NCBI GenBank assembly: GCA_949316235.1
Contig: OX438750.1
Coordinates: 1,812,501-1,876,500 of the forward strand
Direction of reading: 5' to 3'
Length of the DNA stretch: 64,000 nucleotides
Origin: Oegoconia quadripuncta
Lineage: Eukaryota > Arthropoda > Insecta > Lepidoptera > Autostichidae
The position numbers and the translations under genes are program-made. Below are positions 21,601 through 30,222 of the stretch, piece after piece. Position 1 is the first letter of the stretch. Each line of letters begins with the position of its first letter. The notes beneath the pieces were generated by a model, which ran no database searches, was not told where the DNA came from, and was given only the letters and a program-made list of their open reading frames with translations.

Positions 21601-22223
21601 TATTAAAAACCGATTGTGGCACTGAATTTTGTAACCAAGTGTTCAGTGAATTTTTAAAATTTCATAAAATACGACATAACACGACAATGGCCTATGCACC
21701 AAATCAAAATGGAATGATAGAACGTTTCCATAGTACTCTCTTGGAACACCTGCGTATACTGAAAATGAATCATAAGAACGAAATTGCCGTTAACCTCGTC
21801 CCTTATGCTCTTATAGCTTACAATAGCTCAATTCACAGTTTGACAAAATGTCGACCATTTGATGTTATTTCCGGACATTTTGACCCTCGAGATCCGATCG
21901 ACTTACGCACGACAGAATTACTATTACAAAACTATGTACAGAACCACCGAAATAAAATGGAAACAGTTTACCGACTCATTCATGACTCATCGACATACGA
22001 CCGCGAGGCGATTATGAATAGAATTAATCGAAGCCGCGAGCCCGAAATACAATACTCTCAAAACCAAGAAGTTTATATTCGAAACCCTCATGCAACTAGA
22101 CAAAAATTAGCGCCCCGGTTTGACACCGACAAGGTCATCACTAACCTGCCAATTCACATCTATACCTCCAAGAAGAGGGGACCAGTAGCGAAAGTACGTC
22201 TTAAACGACCTACAAAGAGATGA
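18597..22223 (+). CDS. pol: Pol polyprotein: protease, reverse transcriptase, RNase H, integrase
   Basis: About 1208 codons, entered by frameshift from gag; there is no ATG at its start (the first usual start-like codon is TTG at 18666, used here for numbering). Protease: active-site FLIDTGANQSF at residues 13-23. Reverse transcriptase: KWRLVVDFRKLND and the FQDDILVFS catalytic box (QDD near 428-431, DNA 19950-19958). RNase H: TTDASNFALGAI and TDHKPLQWL. Integrase: HHCC finger (HEGKTNHRG ... CIVCNC), then the D-D-35-E triad at residues 930, 983 and 1019 (codons at 21453, 21612, 21720). The C-terminus ends in a basic tail. All catalytic residues I looked for are present. The last base of the stop overlaps the env ATG region (ATGA). 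Confidence 0.95.
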   Translation, partial: TKFSFDFEIPCPRIELNIQNTRQLPYIEIQNPPLKFLIDTGANQSFISPEAVNKYFSNILLNFDPFIVTNIHASTQNHYSISIPCFPELSEHDPIKLYVYKFHHYFDGLIGYDLLKQWQANIDLSNHVLNTRFANNKIHMYESGYKNLFEKIIPAQSSRLIRVPSTISNGEIYIHEQTISNCKITECVSNSENNETYIEVTNPSHHDITFTLTEPIHASLFSEQTVPMTPPQNDVSARTRDVLSRLRTEHLNYEEKMNLITLCKKYPDIFYVEGEPLTFTNKIKHNINTTDELPVHSKTYRYPYIHKDEIQCQIKKMLEQGIIRPSESAWSAPIWIVPKKMDASGKQKWRLVVDFRKLNDKTIDDKYPIPNIVDVLDKLGKCQYFSTLDLASGFFQVELNPSDIHKTGFSVDHGHYEFLRMPMGLKNSPSTFQRVMDNILRDLQNKICTVFQDDILVFSSSLQEHVDNLGKIFQRLRDSNFKIQMDKSEFLKHETAYLGHIITPEGVKPNPEKISAILNFPIPQTGKQIKSFLGLLGYYRRFIPDFSRLTKPLTSCLKKGAKIKTTHEYINCFEHCKTLLTNDPILVYPDFSKEFILTTDASNFALGAILSQGPIGSDRPVAYASRTLNDSEINYSTIEKELLAIDWATKYFRPYIFGRKFKIVTDHKPLQWLMNVKEPSSRLTRWRLRLSEYDFTIIYKKGKINTNADALSRVEINNEQMSLIVNPSEIVDCVSSTVTAPSQNLCESSSATLTAHSSAEYPILDIPIRDDPLNKYKNQLKLNIIDRKPRTAPTLTKPFQSYSKTSIDIFERELEKGIIDAIKNHVNPRNCTALLILPTEKMYNIVPIIQRNFNSAGLKLILVKHEVENVSEYLNQHSIIKKYHEGKTNHRGINETFLSLSQIYFWPNMKESITKYIGDCIVCNCSKYDRNPVRPEFNIVPPPSKPFEVVHADVLTIEQEKYFTIIDSFSKYAQAYRLPDATAPNIVKSLLQYSTHHGFPLLLKTDCGTEFCNQVFSEFLKFHKIRHNTTMAYAPNQNGMIERFHSTLLEHLRILKMNHKNEIAVNLVPYALIAYNSSIHSLTKCRPFDVISGHFDPRDPIDLRTTELLLQNYVQNHRNKMETVYRLIHDSSTYDREAIMNRINRSREPEIQYSQNQEVYIRNPHATRQKLAPRFDTDKVITNLPIHIYTSKKRGPVAKVRLKRPTKR

Positions 22224-23926
22224 ATTTTAATTGTTACAGGTACGTAGCCCTGCAGATAACCCTGATTCGAACACAGGAGATACAATTTGATGATCTACGA
22301 AATGGCCCCGGTATCCTTCCATTTAAACTCGGACCTACTAAAATCATATCCCACTTCCACACATTTCTTCAGGACTTAGATATTGGCGGAATCCAGGATC
22401 AAATTAATAACCTTAAAGATCAATTGGAGAACACATTAATAAAAACGTCGTCTAAAATAAATTTAGACATATATAAATATCAAATTAAATATTTCTATAA
22501 ACAGTTAAATAAAATTACTGAACAGATAGATACGCTCTTACCTAGTCGTTCAAAAAGAGGACTGATAGATCCTTTAGGCAGTTTAATTAAAGGCATTACG
22601 GGTAATCTTGATCATGATGACGCTGTAAAATACGAAAATGCAATTCAGACCCTTACTAAAAACGAACAAAGAATTTCTGATACTTTCAATAAACACATTT
22701 CTTTGTATAAAAAAATGTCCGCTCAACAGACACAGTTATTGAATAATCTTTCCAAAAATCAACAAAAATTAGAGGAGGCTCTATCAGTTGTCATTAACTT
22801 GACAAATTCGGATATGGAGCGAAGTTATAAATTTGCTCACCTTGCTCAATTATTCGTAATGTGTAATGAAAATCTATCAGATTTATCTAACGAAATTACT
22901 AGAGTAGAAAATGTTTTAGCTTTTTCCCGAACCAAAACTATGCACCATTCGGTAGTAAATATAAATGATTTAAAAAATATAATTTACAAATTAAAAGAAT
23001 TGTACCTACCAGAGGAAATCATAGATTTTGACATTAGGTATTATTATGACATTATAAGTTTGGGTTCATACTTTGTAGATAAAAAGGTAGTTTTTGCCCT
23101 GAAATTCCCAGTGGTCCTCACCAAATACCATGACCTGTTCAAACTATGTCCTATCCCCAATAAAAATCACCAAGTTATCCTACCACCTTACCCTTTCATA
23201 GCAGCAAACTCCAAAGAATATGTGTATATAGAGGCTGAATGCCCGAAGATTAATACGTGGTACCTCTGCGAGCAAAAAATGGGCCATCAAATTCGAAATC
23301 AACGAGATTGTACTCATAGAATTATTTATCAACAGGAAATAGATGAAACTTGCCAACCAATCCCTGTCGCATTGTCAAAGGAAGCGCTAATGGAGCTGGA
23401 TGACCAACACTACATTATTTCATTCCCTAATCCCACAAAAGTGCATTTAGTATGTAATCAAGAGCAGTATAAAGTAATACAAGGAAGTTATCTCGTCCGC
23501 GTGCCTCACAATTGCAGAGTTAGAGCGCCGGAGTTCACCATAATCAATATTGATAACAAAATCAAAGGACACGTTGTAGAAATAATGGATATTCGAGCCC
23601 CAACTTTCACTGAGAAACTCCCACCGCACTTCAATATGACTTCAATTGACCTCTCCAAATTGCATAACATACAAAAGCAATTAATAATGGAAAAACCGAT
23701 CGAAATTGAAAAAATAGACTCATCAATGTATCATACCACAATACCGCTATATACATTTGCGCTGATTGGCATATTCGCAAGTATCATTATTTATTTCGTT
23801 CGTCGCAGAAATGCAACGTATGTTATCAAGAAAACAAGCGAATGTTCAGCACAAGTGGAATTATCAGATCTAGAAGCAGCACAGCAAAGACGGGCCGCAA
23901 CATTTGCAGTAGACGTCAGCAAATAG
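22220..23926 (+). CDS. env: Envelope glycoprotein, baculovirus F-like
   Basis: 568 codons from its own ATG, which overlaps the pol stop. Residues 110-113 (RSKR) form a furin-like cleavage site, followed by GLIDPLGSLI, where a fusion peptide is expected. A heptad-like helical region follows, then a cysteine-containing ectodomain, a membrane span at about 510-526 and a ~42-residue cytoplasmic tail. This order matches the errantivirus Env / baculovirus F family. The reading from the local ATG has no good signal peptide. An AG acceptor at 22238-22239 (after TTTTAATTGTTAC) would allow a spliced leader from 17203-17216 to replace the first codons. Unbroken. Confidence 0.9.
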   Translation: MNFNCYRYVALQITLIRTQEIQFDDLRNGPGILPFKLGPTKIISHFHTFLQDLDIGGIQDQINNLKDQLENTLIKTSSKINLDIYKYQIKYFYKQLNKITEQIDTLLPSRSKRGLIDPLGSLIKGITGNLDHDDAVKYENAIQTLTKNEQRISDTFNKHISLYKKMSAQQTQLLNNLSKNQQKLEEALSVVINLTNSDMERSYKFAHLAQLFVMCNENLSDLSNEITRVENVLAFSRTKTMHHSVVNINDLKNIIYKLKELYLPEEIIDFDIRYYYDIISLGSYFVDKKVVFALKFPVVLTKYHDLFKLCPIPNKNHQVILPPYPFIAANSKEYVYIEAECPKINTWYLCEQKMGHQIRNQRDCTHRIIYQQEIDETCQPIPVALSKEALMELDDQHYIISFPNPTKVHLVCNQEQYKVIQGSYLVRVPHNCRVRAPEFTIINIDNKIKGHVVEIMDIRAPTFTEKLPPHFNMTSIDLSKLHNIQKQLIMEKPIEIEKIDSSMYHTTIPLYTFALIGIFASIIIYFVRRRNATYVIKKTSECSAQVELSDLEAAQQRRAATFAVDVSK

Positions 23927-23938
23927 TTGCTCATCTTC

Positions 23939-23948
23939 AGGAGGGAGG
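23939..23948 (+). promoter_or_regulatory. Polypurine tract
   Basis: AGGAGGGAGG lies directly before the 3' LTR and would prime plus-strand synthesis. Confidence 0.9.
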
Positions 23949-24248
23949 TGTTACGGAAATGCATTAGTATATACCTACTATATACCTACGACGAATGCCT
24001 CGTGCCGGCGCCTTGACCATGGAAATTGCCGAATCCGCGAAATGTGACTAGTGCGCGGCTTTTAATTCAAAAAGACAATTTCGACACACTCGGTACAAGC
24101 ATCGACCGATGGTCACGTAATTTAAGAAATTAGATTTATATTTTTATTCATATTTTGTATTAATAACTTTGGTACGATTATTAAATTTGTGGGACTTTAT
24201 CTTGTGGATTTGTCACTTCTTCCCCTCCACTGCTGCCCACACATAATT
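23949..24248 (+). repeat. 3' LTR
   Basis: 300 bp, TGTTACGG to CACATAATT, read as identical to the 5' LTR and followed by CTCG, the second copy of the target duplication. Confidence 0.95.
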
Positions 24249-24364
24249 CTCGGTAATAAATGTTCGTATTCATCACACAAATATTTACCCTTCGTGGGAT
24301 TCGAACCCGCAACCGTTGGTTTCGCTGACAGGGTCACTATCCACTACACCAATCGGTTGTCATC
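24249..24364 (-). repeat. SINE family A, tRNA-like head half
   Basis: Completes the SINE begun at 16637. Contains the B box (GGTTCGAATCCC on the minus strand) and the A-box side. Bounded by ATTAATAATA at 24365-24374. Confidence 0.9.
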
Positions 24365-24374
24365 ATTAATAATA

Positions 24375-24711
24375 GTATATGCCAACGGAATGCCACGGAA
24401 TGGGAAAGTACATCGCCTTAAATGTTGAATAGTACTCTTGGAGTCTGTAAAGATGACAAAGTTAGTGCCCTCAATGCTTTCAATGTATGATAAAGCTTCA
24501 GCTATAGCAACCATCTCGGTTGACATGATAGAAATTTTTGACTCCATACATAACTTCATAGATACCCCAGTCTGCCAATCTAGAAAAGCTGCCCCATTTC
24601 CATGATCCGATTTTGATCCATCCGTAAAGATTTTGTAAGACTCAGAGTATTCATTCAACACTTCCATACACAATGTCTGTAGTTGAACGCGATTGTACTT
24701 ACGTTTTCCTT
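24375..24711 (-). pseudogene. I-like LINE, front half of RNase H domain
   Basis: Minus-strand codons 24673-24375 contain the RNase H motifs IFTDGSKSDHGNGAA, STEMVAIAEALS and NFVIFTDSKST, with the first D, the E and the second D of the active site. It runs up to the SINE insertion point and continues in the same frame at 16626. The upstream reverse transcriptase is absent. Confidence 0.8.
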
Positions 24712-24717
24712 TAACTA

Positions 24718-25072
24718 TTTATTTCATGGGGAGTGTTCTGAAGAACTGTTCGAGCTAATACCCGCTGCTCAATTTAACCGATACACTTCTCGCCGAAAAT
24801 TAAATTTCCATCCACATCACCTGGATGAGTGGAAGTCTACCACTGTACGTTTCTCAAGAAACTTCTTACCACGTACGACCAGAACGGACTTCCGGCAGCG
24901 ATATTCCCGAACGAGTAAGACATTGGAACCTTCAAGAAACGAGCCTACAACTTCCTCAAAGGCCGGCAACGCATCTGTGACCCTTTTGGTGTTGCGGGTG
25001 TCCATGGGTGGCGGTGATTGCTTTCCATCAGGTGACCCGCATGCTCGTTTGCCGCCCTCTCATATAAAAAAA
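24718..25072 (+). pseudogene. LINE C-terminal fragment, frameshifted
   Basis: Begins [18 protein letters not shown], continues [16 protein letters not shown], then loses frame: a segment that should encode a WN-LP motif after LPRT is deleted and the rest reads in another frame. It ends with GCCCTCTCATATAAAAAAAA. Close relatives are at 46427-46610 (minus) and 54075-54412 (plus). Confidence 0.75.
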
Positions 25073-25585
25073 AAATCAACATGTGTTCTCAAGAAAAAAA
25101 CAAATTTGTGATCCATGTATCAAGCTAATAAATCCTTACTGGACTATACTTCCCATAATTAATTCCTTATTAGCGATACTATCAAAATGGTGTATTTAAT
25201 ACAGTGTGTGTTTTTTTTTTAAATGAACGGGTTCGATCTTTCAAAAATCCCATGATGCAGTATTAGTTTTCATCAAAATCGTACCCGAAACTCCTTTGAG
25301 TACTTTTGGCTAATACGCATAGTTTCGGATTTGGCCATTCACTCACAACCACTTGAAAAATTCACCCTGTATTATATAAATAATTATCTATTATAATATC
25401 ATAAGTGCAAACCTCATCTACCGGTAGCTTGTATCTTTACCCTAAGGTTTGCATGAAGAGATCGCTGTTAGCGATAAGGCCGCCTTTTTGTGCGATTAAT
25501 GATGTACGCTGTATTCTTCATGTAGCTTCTTTTGATTGATTGATTGATTGATAATTACGTAGGTAATAGAATCTAATCTAATCTA

Positions 25586-25943
25586 ATATATAAAAGCGAA
25601 AGTTTAGATGTTTGTTTGTTGTTGTGTCACGGCGAAACGGATGGACGGATTTGTATGAAATTTGGTGAATATGTAAAATATACCCTGGATTAAGACATAG
25701 GATATTTTTTATCTCGAGAAAGTGAGTTATTCCCGCGGGATAAACAAAGTTCCGTGATAAAGTTACTCCCCGCAGGCGAAGCCGAGGGCGGAAAGCTAGT
25801 TAATAATAATACCTAACTAGAAAAAGAAATACAACCTCATTACAATGTAATTACGAAAAAAAACAATTCACCATTCATTACTAAACATTATATAAGGATT
25901 TAAATAAACATCTCACAAAATTTTTCAGATAATAATGAACATA
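25586..25943 (+). repeat. Helitron-like repeat plus flanking block, copy 2
   Basis: Direct-orientation partner of 15048-15403, including the CTAG end at 25796-25799 and the ~140 bp after it. A further partial end (GCCGCGGGCGAACTGCTGTT) lies at 25950-26030. Confidence 0.65.
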
Positions 25944-26251
25944 GCCCGGTAAAGTGAGTAGTTGCCGCGGGATAAACACATTTCTGCAATAAAGCTATTT
26001 CACACAGGCGAGGCCGCGGGCGAACTGCTGTTATAGAATAAATAAAAAAAATCACTCTGAACTGTACGCGAGAAGGCTAACAGCTAATTGTAAATAATAC
26101 GTAAATAGCTTTAATAGAGGTTTTCTTGAAAATATCTGTAATTGAAGCAATTTTCGAGTTATTTATAATTAGATTTAAGGCTTTTCGAGTGTTTGTCAGA
26201 GCAATAATTTTGATTTATGCTGTATTTAAAGAGAAGTCTTAATTTATCCAA

Positions 26252-26392
26252 TAAGAGCGCCACTGGACGGAATAAAATCTCTCTTAAGCGATATAGAATG
26301 ACATTTTCCGTTATTTCATAATTCTTTAACTTGCATTATAAGTACCTACCCTTAAGCAGTCTCCAGTCTGGGTAAATACAATTCATTGGATA
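26252..26392 (+). repeat. Dispersed repeat, partner at 29414-29554
   Basis: Shares CACTGGACGGAATAA, AATTCTTTAACTTGC and CCAGTCTGGGTAAATA with 29414-29554 in the same orientation. Type unknown. Confidence 0.55.
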
Positions 26393-26795
26393 TGGGCGCG
26401 CCACTGAACGGATTAAGCTCTCTTAACTACTTCAACGTTGCCGCTTTTTTCCCTACGTCAGAGATCCGAATCCGTGAGCGTAGTGTAGCTTTTCTGACGC
26501 GGTCGATCAGTTTGACAATATGCTACGCCATAGAGATGACAAATAACAAATAATATTCCTCGCAGACAGTTTGTGTGACAATTCAATTCGACTAAAGTCG
26601 AATGACACGTCGTCGCACTCAATAAAAGGCATGTGGTTAAGCCATTGCAGCTGAAACGATAACAGGGGAATTGCGACGTTGACGTTCCGCTTCTATATAA
26701 GGGCATTATAGCACAGAATTAACATAGTAGGTACAGTCAGCTGCAGCTAAAAGTACACCTCTAACGCACTCAATAGATCAACTCCGTCGTGGTCG

Positions 26796-27045
26796 TGGTC
26801 GTGGGTTCGATCCCCAGCGGGTTACATGTTTAAGTATTCGGTTTGGTTGGTGGTAGGGCATTTGAAATGTCCGCCTGGCTAGCTACCACCATCTTCTAAA
26901 TCTGCCGCCAAGCAGCAATGTTAAGTAATTGTTGTGTTCCGGTTGTCAGAGATAAGATAGCCAGTCCTCCAAATTGTTGGGGTTTCCGGGTCAGTACGCT
27001 TCCACCTTCGACCTCATCTACACTTAACATCATATGTGATTACTA
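26796..27045 (+). repeat. SINE family C, 5'-truncated copy
   Basis: Starts within the B box (GGGTTCGATCCCCAG) and continues through the core to CATATGTGATT, where it is cut by the TIR element at 27048. Confidence 0.85.
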
Positions 27046-27047
27046 TA

Positions 27048-27910
27048 CAGGGCGTCCCAAAGTTATGGGACATGAAGGGGAAGTACCTTAAATATTGTAG
27101 ATAGTGAATTTTGCTCAAAGAAGACTTTATGTTATTTTTAAAAGTTAGTAATTCTGCATTCATAGATTTTCTAAAAATTACTTGCTTCGGCTGGGAATCG
27201 AACCGACTTAAATGTGAAAAAAAAACACCCTACTTTTATGATGCCAATCGAAAGAATAGCTAAAAAATAATAACTCTGCCTAAGTAACATAGTATTTTAA
27301 AAGAAAGGAACAACATAAAATGATTGAGTCAAATTTCAAGAAAGTTATTTATTGCTAAAGTGATTTCTTCTTTTGGGGATACGTGAAAGATATGCTATAC
27401 AAAAAGCGATACGAGAACGTAGGCGAGTTGCAAACAGAATTGTGCCATATCACATCGAGTGTTCACCATAAAATGATTAGAAAATCAACAGGCAGCGGGC
27501 TCATTAAAAGATTGGCGATTTGCGTAAGACAAGAGGGATCACATTTTGAGCATTTAATTAATTAATTTACAAAAAAATACCTACTTAATTGACTACGGCA
27601 GTTTCATGTATGTTTTTTATTTGATTAAAATGATTAATTTCACGTTGTTCCTTTCTTTTAAAATACTATGTTACTTAGGCAGAGTTATTATTTTTTAGCT
27701 ATTCTTTCGATTGGCATCATAAAAGTAGGGTGTTTTTTTTTCACATTTGAGTCGGTTCGATTCCCAGCCGAAGCAAATAATTTTTAGAAAATCTATGAAT
27801 GCAGAATTACTAACTTTTAAAAATAACATAAAGTCTTCTTTGAGCAAAATTCACTATCTACGATATTTAAGGTACTTCCCCTTCATGTCCCATAACTTTG
27901 GGACGCCCTG
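27048..27910 (+). mobile_element. Tc1/mariner-superfamily element with long inverted repeats, internally deleted
   Basis: Ends CAGGGCGTCCCAAAG and CTTTGGGACGCCCTG are flanked by TA on both sides (27046-27047 and 27911-27912). The inverted repeats run about 260-280 bp, far longer than in classic mariners. Between them only the C-terminal end of a transposase frame remains. The arms carry a tRNA B-box-like segment (see findings). The copy is inserted in a SINE. Confidence 0.8.
27361..27565 (+). pseudogene. Transposase C-terminal remnant
   Basis: The codons from 27361 read DFFFWGYVKD, then a region ending GSHFEHLIN and a stop. The DFF-WG block surrounds the third catalytic acid of Tc1/mariner-type DDE transposases, and the ending resembles their C-termini. 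The N-terminal DNA-binding and first two catalytic parts are deleted. Confidence 0.65.
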
Positions 27911-28011
27911 TATATGGTGTACAACCGAATCGACATCATTGTCGCTCTAAATTTGGAGCCAGAAGGCCTAAGTTGGAGAAGCCTATTGATAGTTAAGAAA
28001 CAACGGCTTAC

Positions 28012-28170
28012 CTCGTTAAATCTCCTAATGAGAGCTCTAACAGTACTCCTCGTCTGCTGAGTGTGAGTTGGAGGGGCTCTTCTGATCATGTGCCTCTCAC
28101 TTACAGCCCCGAGGACACCTTCTCCCCCAAGATCGAGGGTCACTTGCCGGAGGTAGTCGATTGGTGGCAC
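28012..28170 (-). CDS. RasGEF gene, internal exon (CDC25 domain)
   Basis: A 159 bp minus-strand exon of 53 whole codons (phase 0 at both ends). Acceptor: TTTTGTTTCAG before 28170. Donor: GAG then GTAAGC at 28011-28006. It encodes VPPIDYLRQVTLDLG at the start and TVRALIRRFNE at the end, the early helices of a CDC25-type Ras guanine-nucleotide exchange domain. In the family the next residues are usually a V-S-x-W stretch, which must lie in the next exon, not found in this window. It joins in frame to 56688-56806. I cannot name the gene; phospholipase C epsilon or another RasGEF-bearing protein are candidates. Confidence 0.75.
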
Positions 28171-28194
28171 CTGAAACAAAATTTGGTGGGTCAT

Positions 28195-28300
28195 TATCCG
28201 ACATTAAGACTTCACGATACAGACGAAATACAACAATGCTATCAACATTGCTACTTGTTCGCAGTTGAGATAAGATTGCGCTAGCCAGATGGACATATAC
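28195..28300 (-). repeat. SINE family C, degenerate fragment
   Basis: The core AACAATGCTATCAACATTGC, then AGATAAGATTGCGCTAGCCAG, is recognisable but more diverged than the other copies. It lies just upstream of the RasGEF exon. Confidence 0.55.
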
Positions 28301-28389
28301 TTTAAAAATTTAGAAAACCCCGGAATAAGTGTGATTGCTTCTATATATCTTTAAAACGACTTATGATGGCTCAATCCGTCGACTTTCTT

Positions 28390-28447
28390 TTTAAATAAAT
28401 AATAAATATCCTTGGACATACACACAACGCCATCTAGTTCCACATTA
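28390..28447 (-). repeat. SINE family B, tail fragment
   Basis: AATAAATATCCTTGGACATA followed by CGCCATCTAGTTCCAC matches the B-family tail. Confidence 0.6.
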
Positions 28448-28460
28448 AGCTTAATTTTAA

Positions 28461-28830
28461 ATACAGCGTAAATCAAAAATATTGGTCTGACCTGTGTGCG
28501 AAGTGTAAGTTTTGTCTCGTTTTTAACTTTACCATCGCGTTAGCGTTTACGAAAAAATTCCCTATGAAAAAAATCGTTTTGCAAACTATGAAACAAAACT
28601 CACACTCCGCCCTCTGTACTAGAAAAGCTTAAAAGTGAATAAATAATACCTAAATAGCTTGAATTAAGGCTATTTCCGAGAATTTAAAAGAAATTGATAA
28701 AAACGATATTTTTTTTTAAACCGTGAATTCTGGAAAGTATCTCGCATGAAAGATATTTAGTTATTATTTATAATTACCTTTTATGCTTCTCGAGTGCAGG
28801 TCAGAATAATATTTTTGATTTAGGCTGTAT
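28461..28830 (+). mobile_element. TTAA-flanked TIR element (piggyBac-type MITE)
   Basis: Ends ATACAGCGTAAATCAAAAAT and its near reverse complement ATTTTTGATTTAGGCTGTAT, flanked by TTAA at 28457-28460 and 28831-28834. TTAA duplication is typical of piggyBac elements. No transposase. A partial relative is at about 26040-26233, also ending GCTGTAT before TTAA. Confidence 0.65.
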
Positions 28831-28904
28831 TTAAAAAGATATTTCTGTATATTTCACAAGGTAAACTGTGGATGTTGAACACCCAAACACTATAAATAAA
28901 TAAA

Positions 28905-29110
28905 TAAAATCAAATAAATAAAATCAAAATCAAAAATGTTTTATTTCGTAAGTTATACGAATAACATTTGAAATCGTCATGACATACAGTTATCGCTCAT
29001 TCACTAGGCAGTCTCCCCAGAGAAGAACGAGCAAGAAACTCAGGGCTTGCTCTTTTTAAATAAGTTAATACAAATATCATTTGAAATAATTGTAAAATTT
29101 ATGATTCTAC
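28905..29110 (-). repeat. LINE 3' tail (GAACGAGCAAGAAACTC family)
   Basis: The reverse complement matches 40165-40362 and 60240-60400: TTTCTTGCTCGTTCTTCTCT, GGGAGACTGCCTAGTGAATG, then AATAAAACATTTTTGATTTTG. Confidence 0.65.
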
Positions 29111-29140
29111 AAAGAAAAATAAGAATATTGGCAAAGGCAC

Positions 29141-29364
29141 ATTATACTAAGCAACTAGGCTTGTATTATGGATACCAGATGGTTGATAAACTATACAAAT
29201 ACATTTTTTTTGTAAATAAATACATAAATAAATGAAAAACATCCATAACTCGGGAAACACACGTTTGTATTCATCATAAAAACATATGCCCCTAGCGGGA
29301 TTCGAACCCGCGACCTATTGGTATAGCAGTCAGAATTTTTAACCACTACACCAAACAGGTCGTC
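29141..29364 (-). repeat. SINE family B copy
   Basis: Tail at the left, B box (GGGTTCGAATCCCGC on the minus strand) near 29300 and head ending at CGTC 29361-29364. Confidence 0.85.
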
Positions 29365-29413
29365 TATTACTATTGTTTGGGTAATCTCTGACCATCCCAT
29401 TTGGGATAAAGGT

Positions 29414-29554
29414 CGCGATATGGACACTGGACGGAATGAATCCGCTTAAGCGATGTCGTATGACATTTTTCAGTTGTCTTTCGTAATTCTTTAACTTGCG
29501 ATATAAGCACCTACCCTTAAGCACTCCAGTCTGGGTAAATATAATTCATTAAGT
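29414..29554 (+). repeat. Dispersed repeat, partner of 26252-26392
   Basis: Same orientation and order of shared motifs as the partner; see that entry. Confidence 0.55.
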
Positions 29555-29599
29555 GAAATGTGTATTTTATTGCAAATTCCTACCGTATAATAAAGTGAG

Positions 29600-29820
29600 T
29601 AACATTCTTGACAAGGAGGCGAGAGGGCCGGACTGAGGTATACTTAATAAATTCGTAAGCCGGGAGGGAGGTAGGGAGCCGCATATGCGTCCTCCCTACT
29701 GCCGAAGAAGGTCGCCGCGGGGTTTTAGCGGGTATCCCTCCCGTCAGGGAGGGGAGTCCCACATAACCGTCTCGCCGTCCCCCAGGCGAGCGTAAAGCAT
29801 TTCCCCGCGAAAAAAAAAGG
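29600..29820 (+). repeat. R1-type LINE 3' UTR (candidate)
   Basis: GC-rich block with CGTCCTCCCTACTGCCGAAG, CCGCGGGGTTTTAGCGGG and CATTTCCCCGCGAAAAAAAA, ending in poly(A). A related inverted copy is at 58940-59130. Assignment to R1-like LINEs is from memory of such 3' ends and is tentative. Confidence 0.45.
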
Positions 29821-29843
29821 GTAGGTACTACATTTCTGCCTGT

Positions 29844-29940
29844 ACATTGCTGTTTGGCGGCAGATTTAGATACGATGGTGGTAGCTAGCCAGGCGGACAT
29901 TTAAAATGCCCTACCACCAACCAAACCGAGTACTAAACAT
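29844..29940 (-). repeat. SINE family C, short fragment
   Basis: Core segment only, from the TGTTTGGCGGCAGATTTAGA motif to CCGAGTACTAAACAT. Confidence 0.8.
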
Positions 29941-30159
29941 ATTTATTTTTTATTTATTCAAGAAACCAACAGCTTTCTTAATAGTAAGTAACAAGTAATT
30001 CATAAATATAGCCAATAACAGGTTTCGATATATTACTTCACATTAATACTCTTTTATTATTTGAATGGTTCCATGATTTTAAAGTGACTTTATAGCAGAA
30101 GCATAACAACTTACAAGAAAGTGTTAAACCAATTGTGCCCTTCAGTATTGTAATTGCCT

Positions 30160-30176
30160 GCGTGTGAGGTGTGTGT

Positions 30177-30222
<46 letters not shown>

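Larger units (their letters stand above)
16764..24248 (+). mobile_element. Complete errantivirus (Ty3/gypsy LTR retroelement with env)
   Basis: A 7.5 kb provirus with a 300 bp LTR at each end, a primer binding site, gag, pol and env open frames, a polypurine tract and 4-bp target duplications. The gene order and an env of the baculovirus-F type are those of insect errantiviruses (established family knowledge). The LTRs read as identical and no ORF is broken, so the insertion is very young and may be active. It lies in a SINE that lies in a LINE, and its sense strand is opposite to the host RasGEF exons. Confidence 0.95.

Noticed and set aside
24683..25111. 142-codon host protein
   Set aside because: The first half is a LINE C-terminus and the second half the same LINE out of frame.
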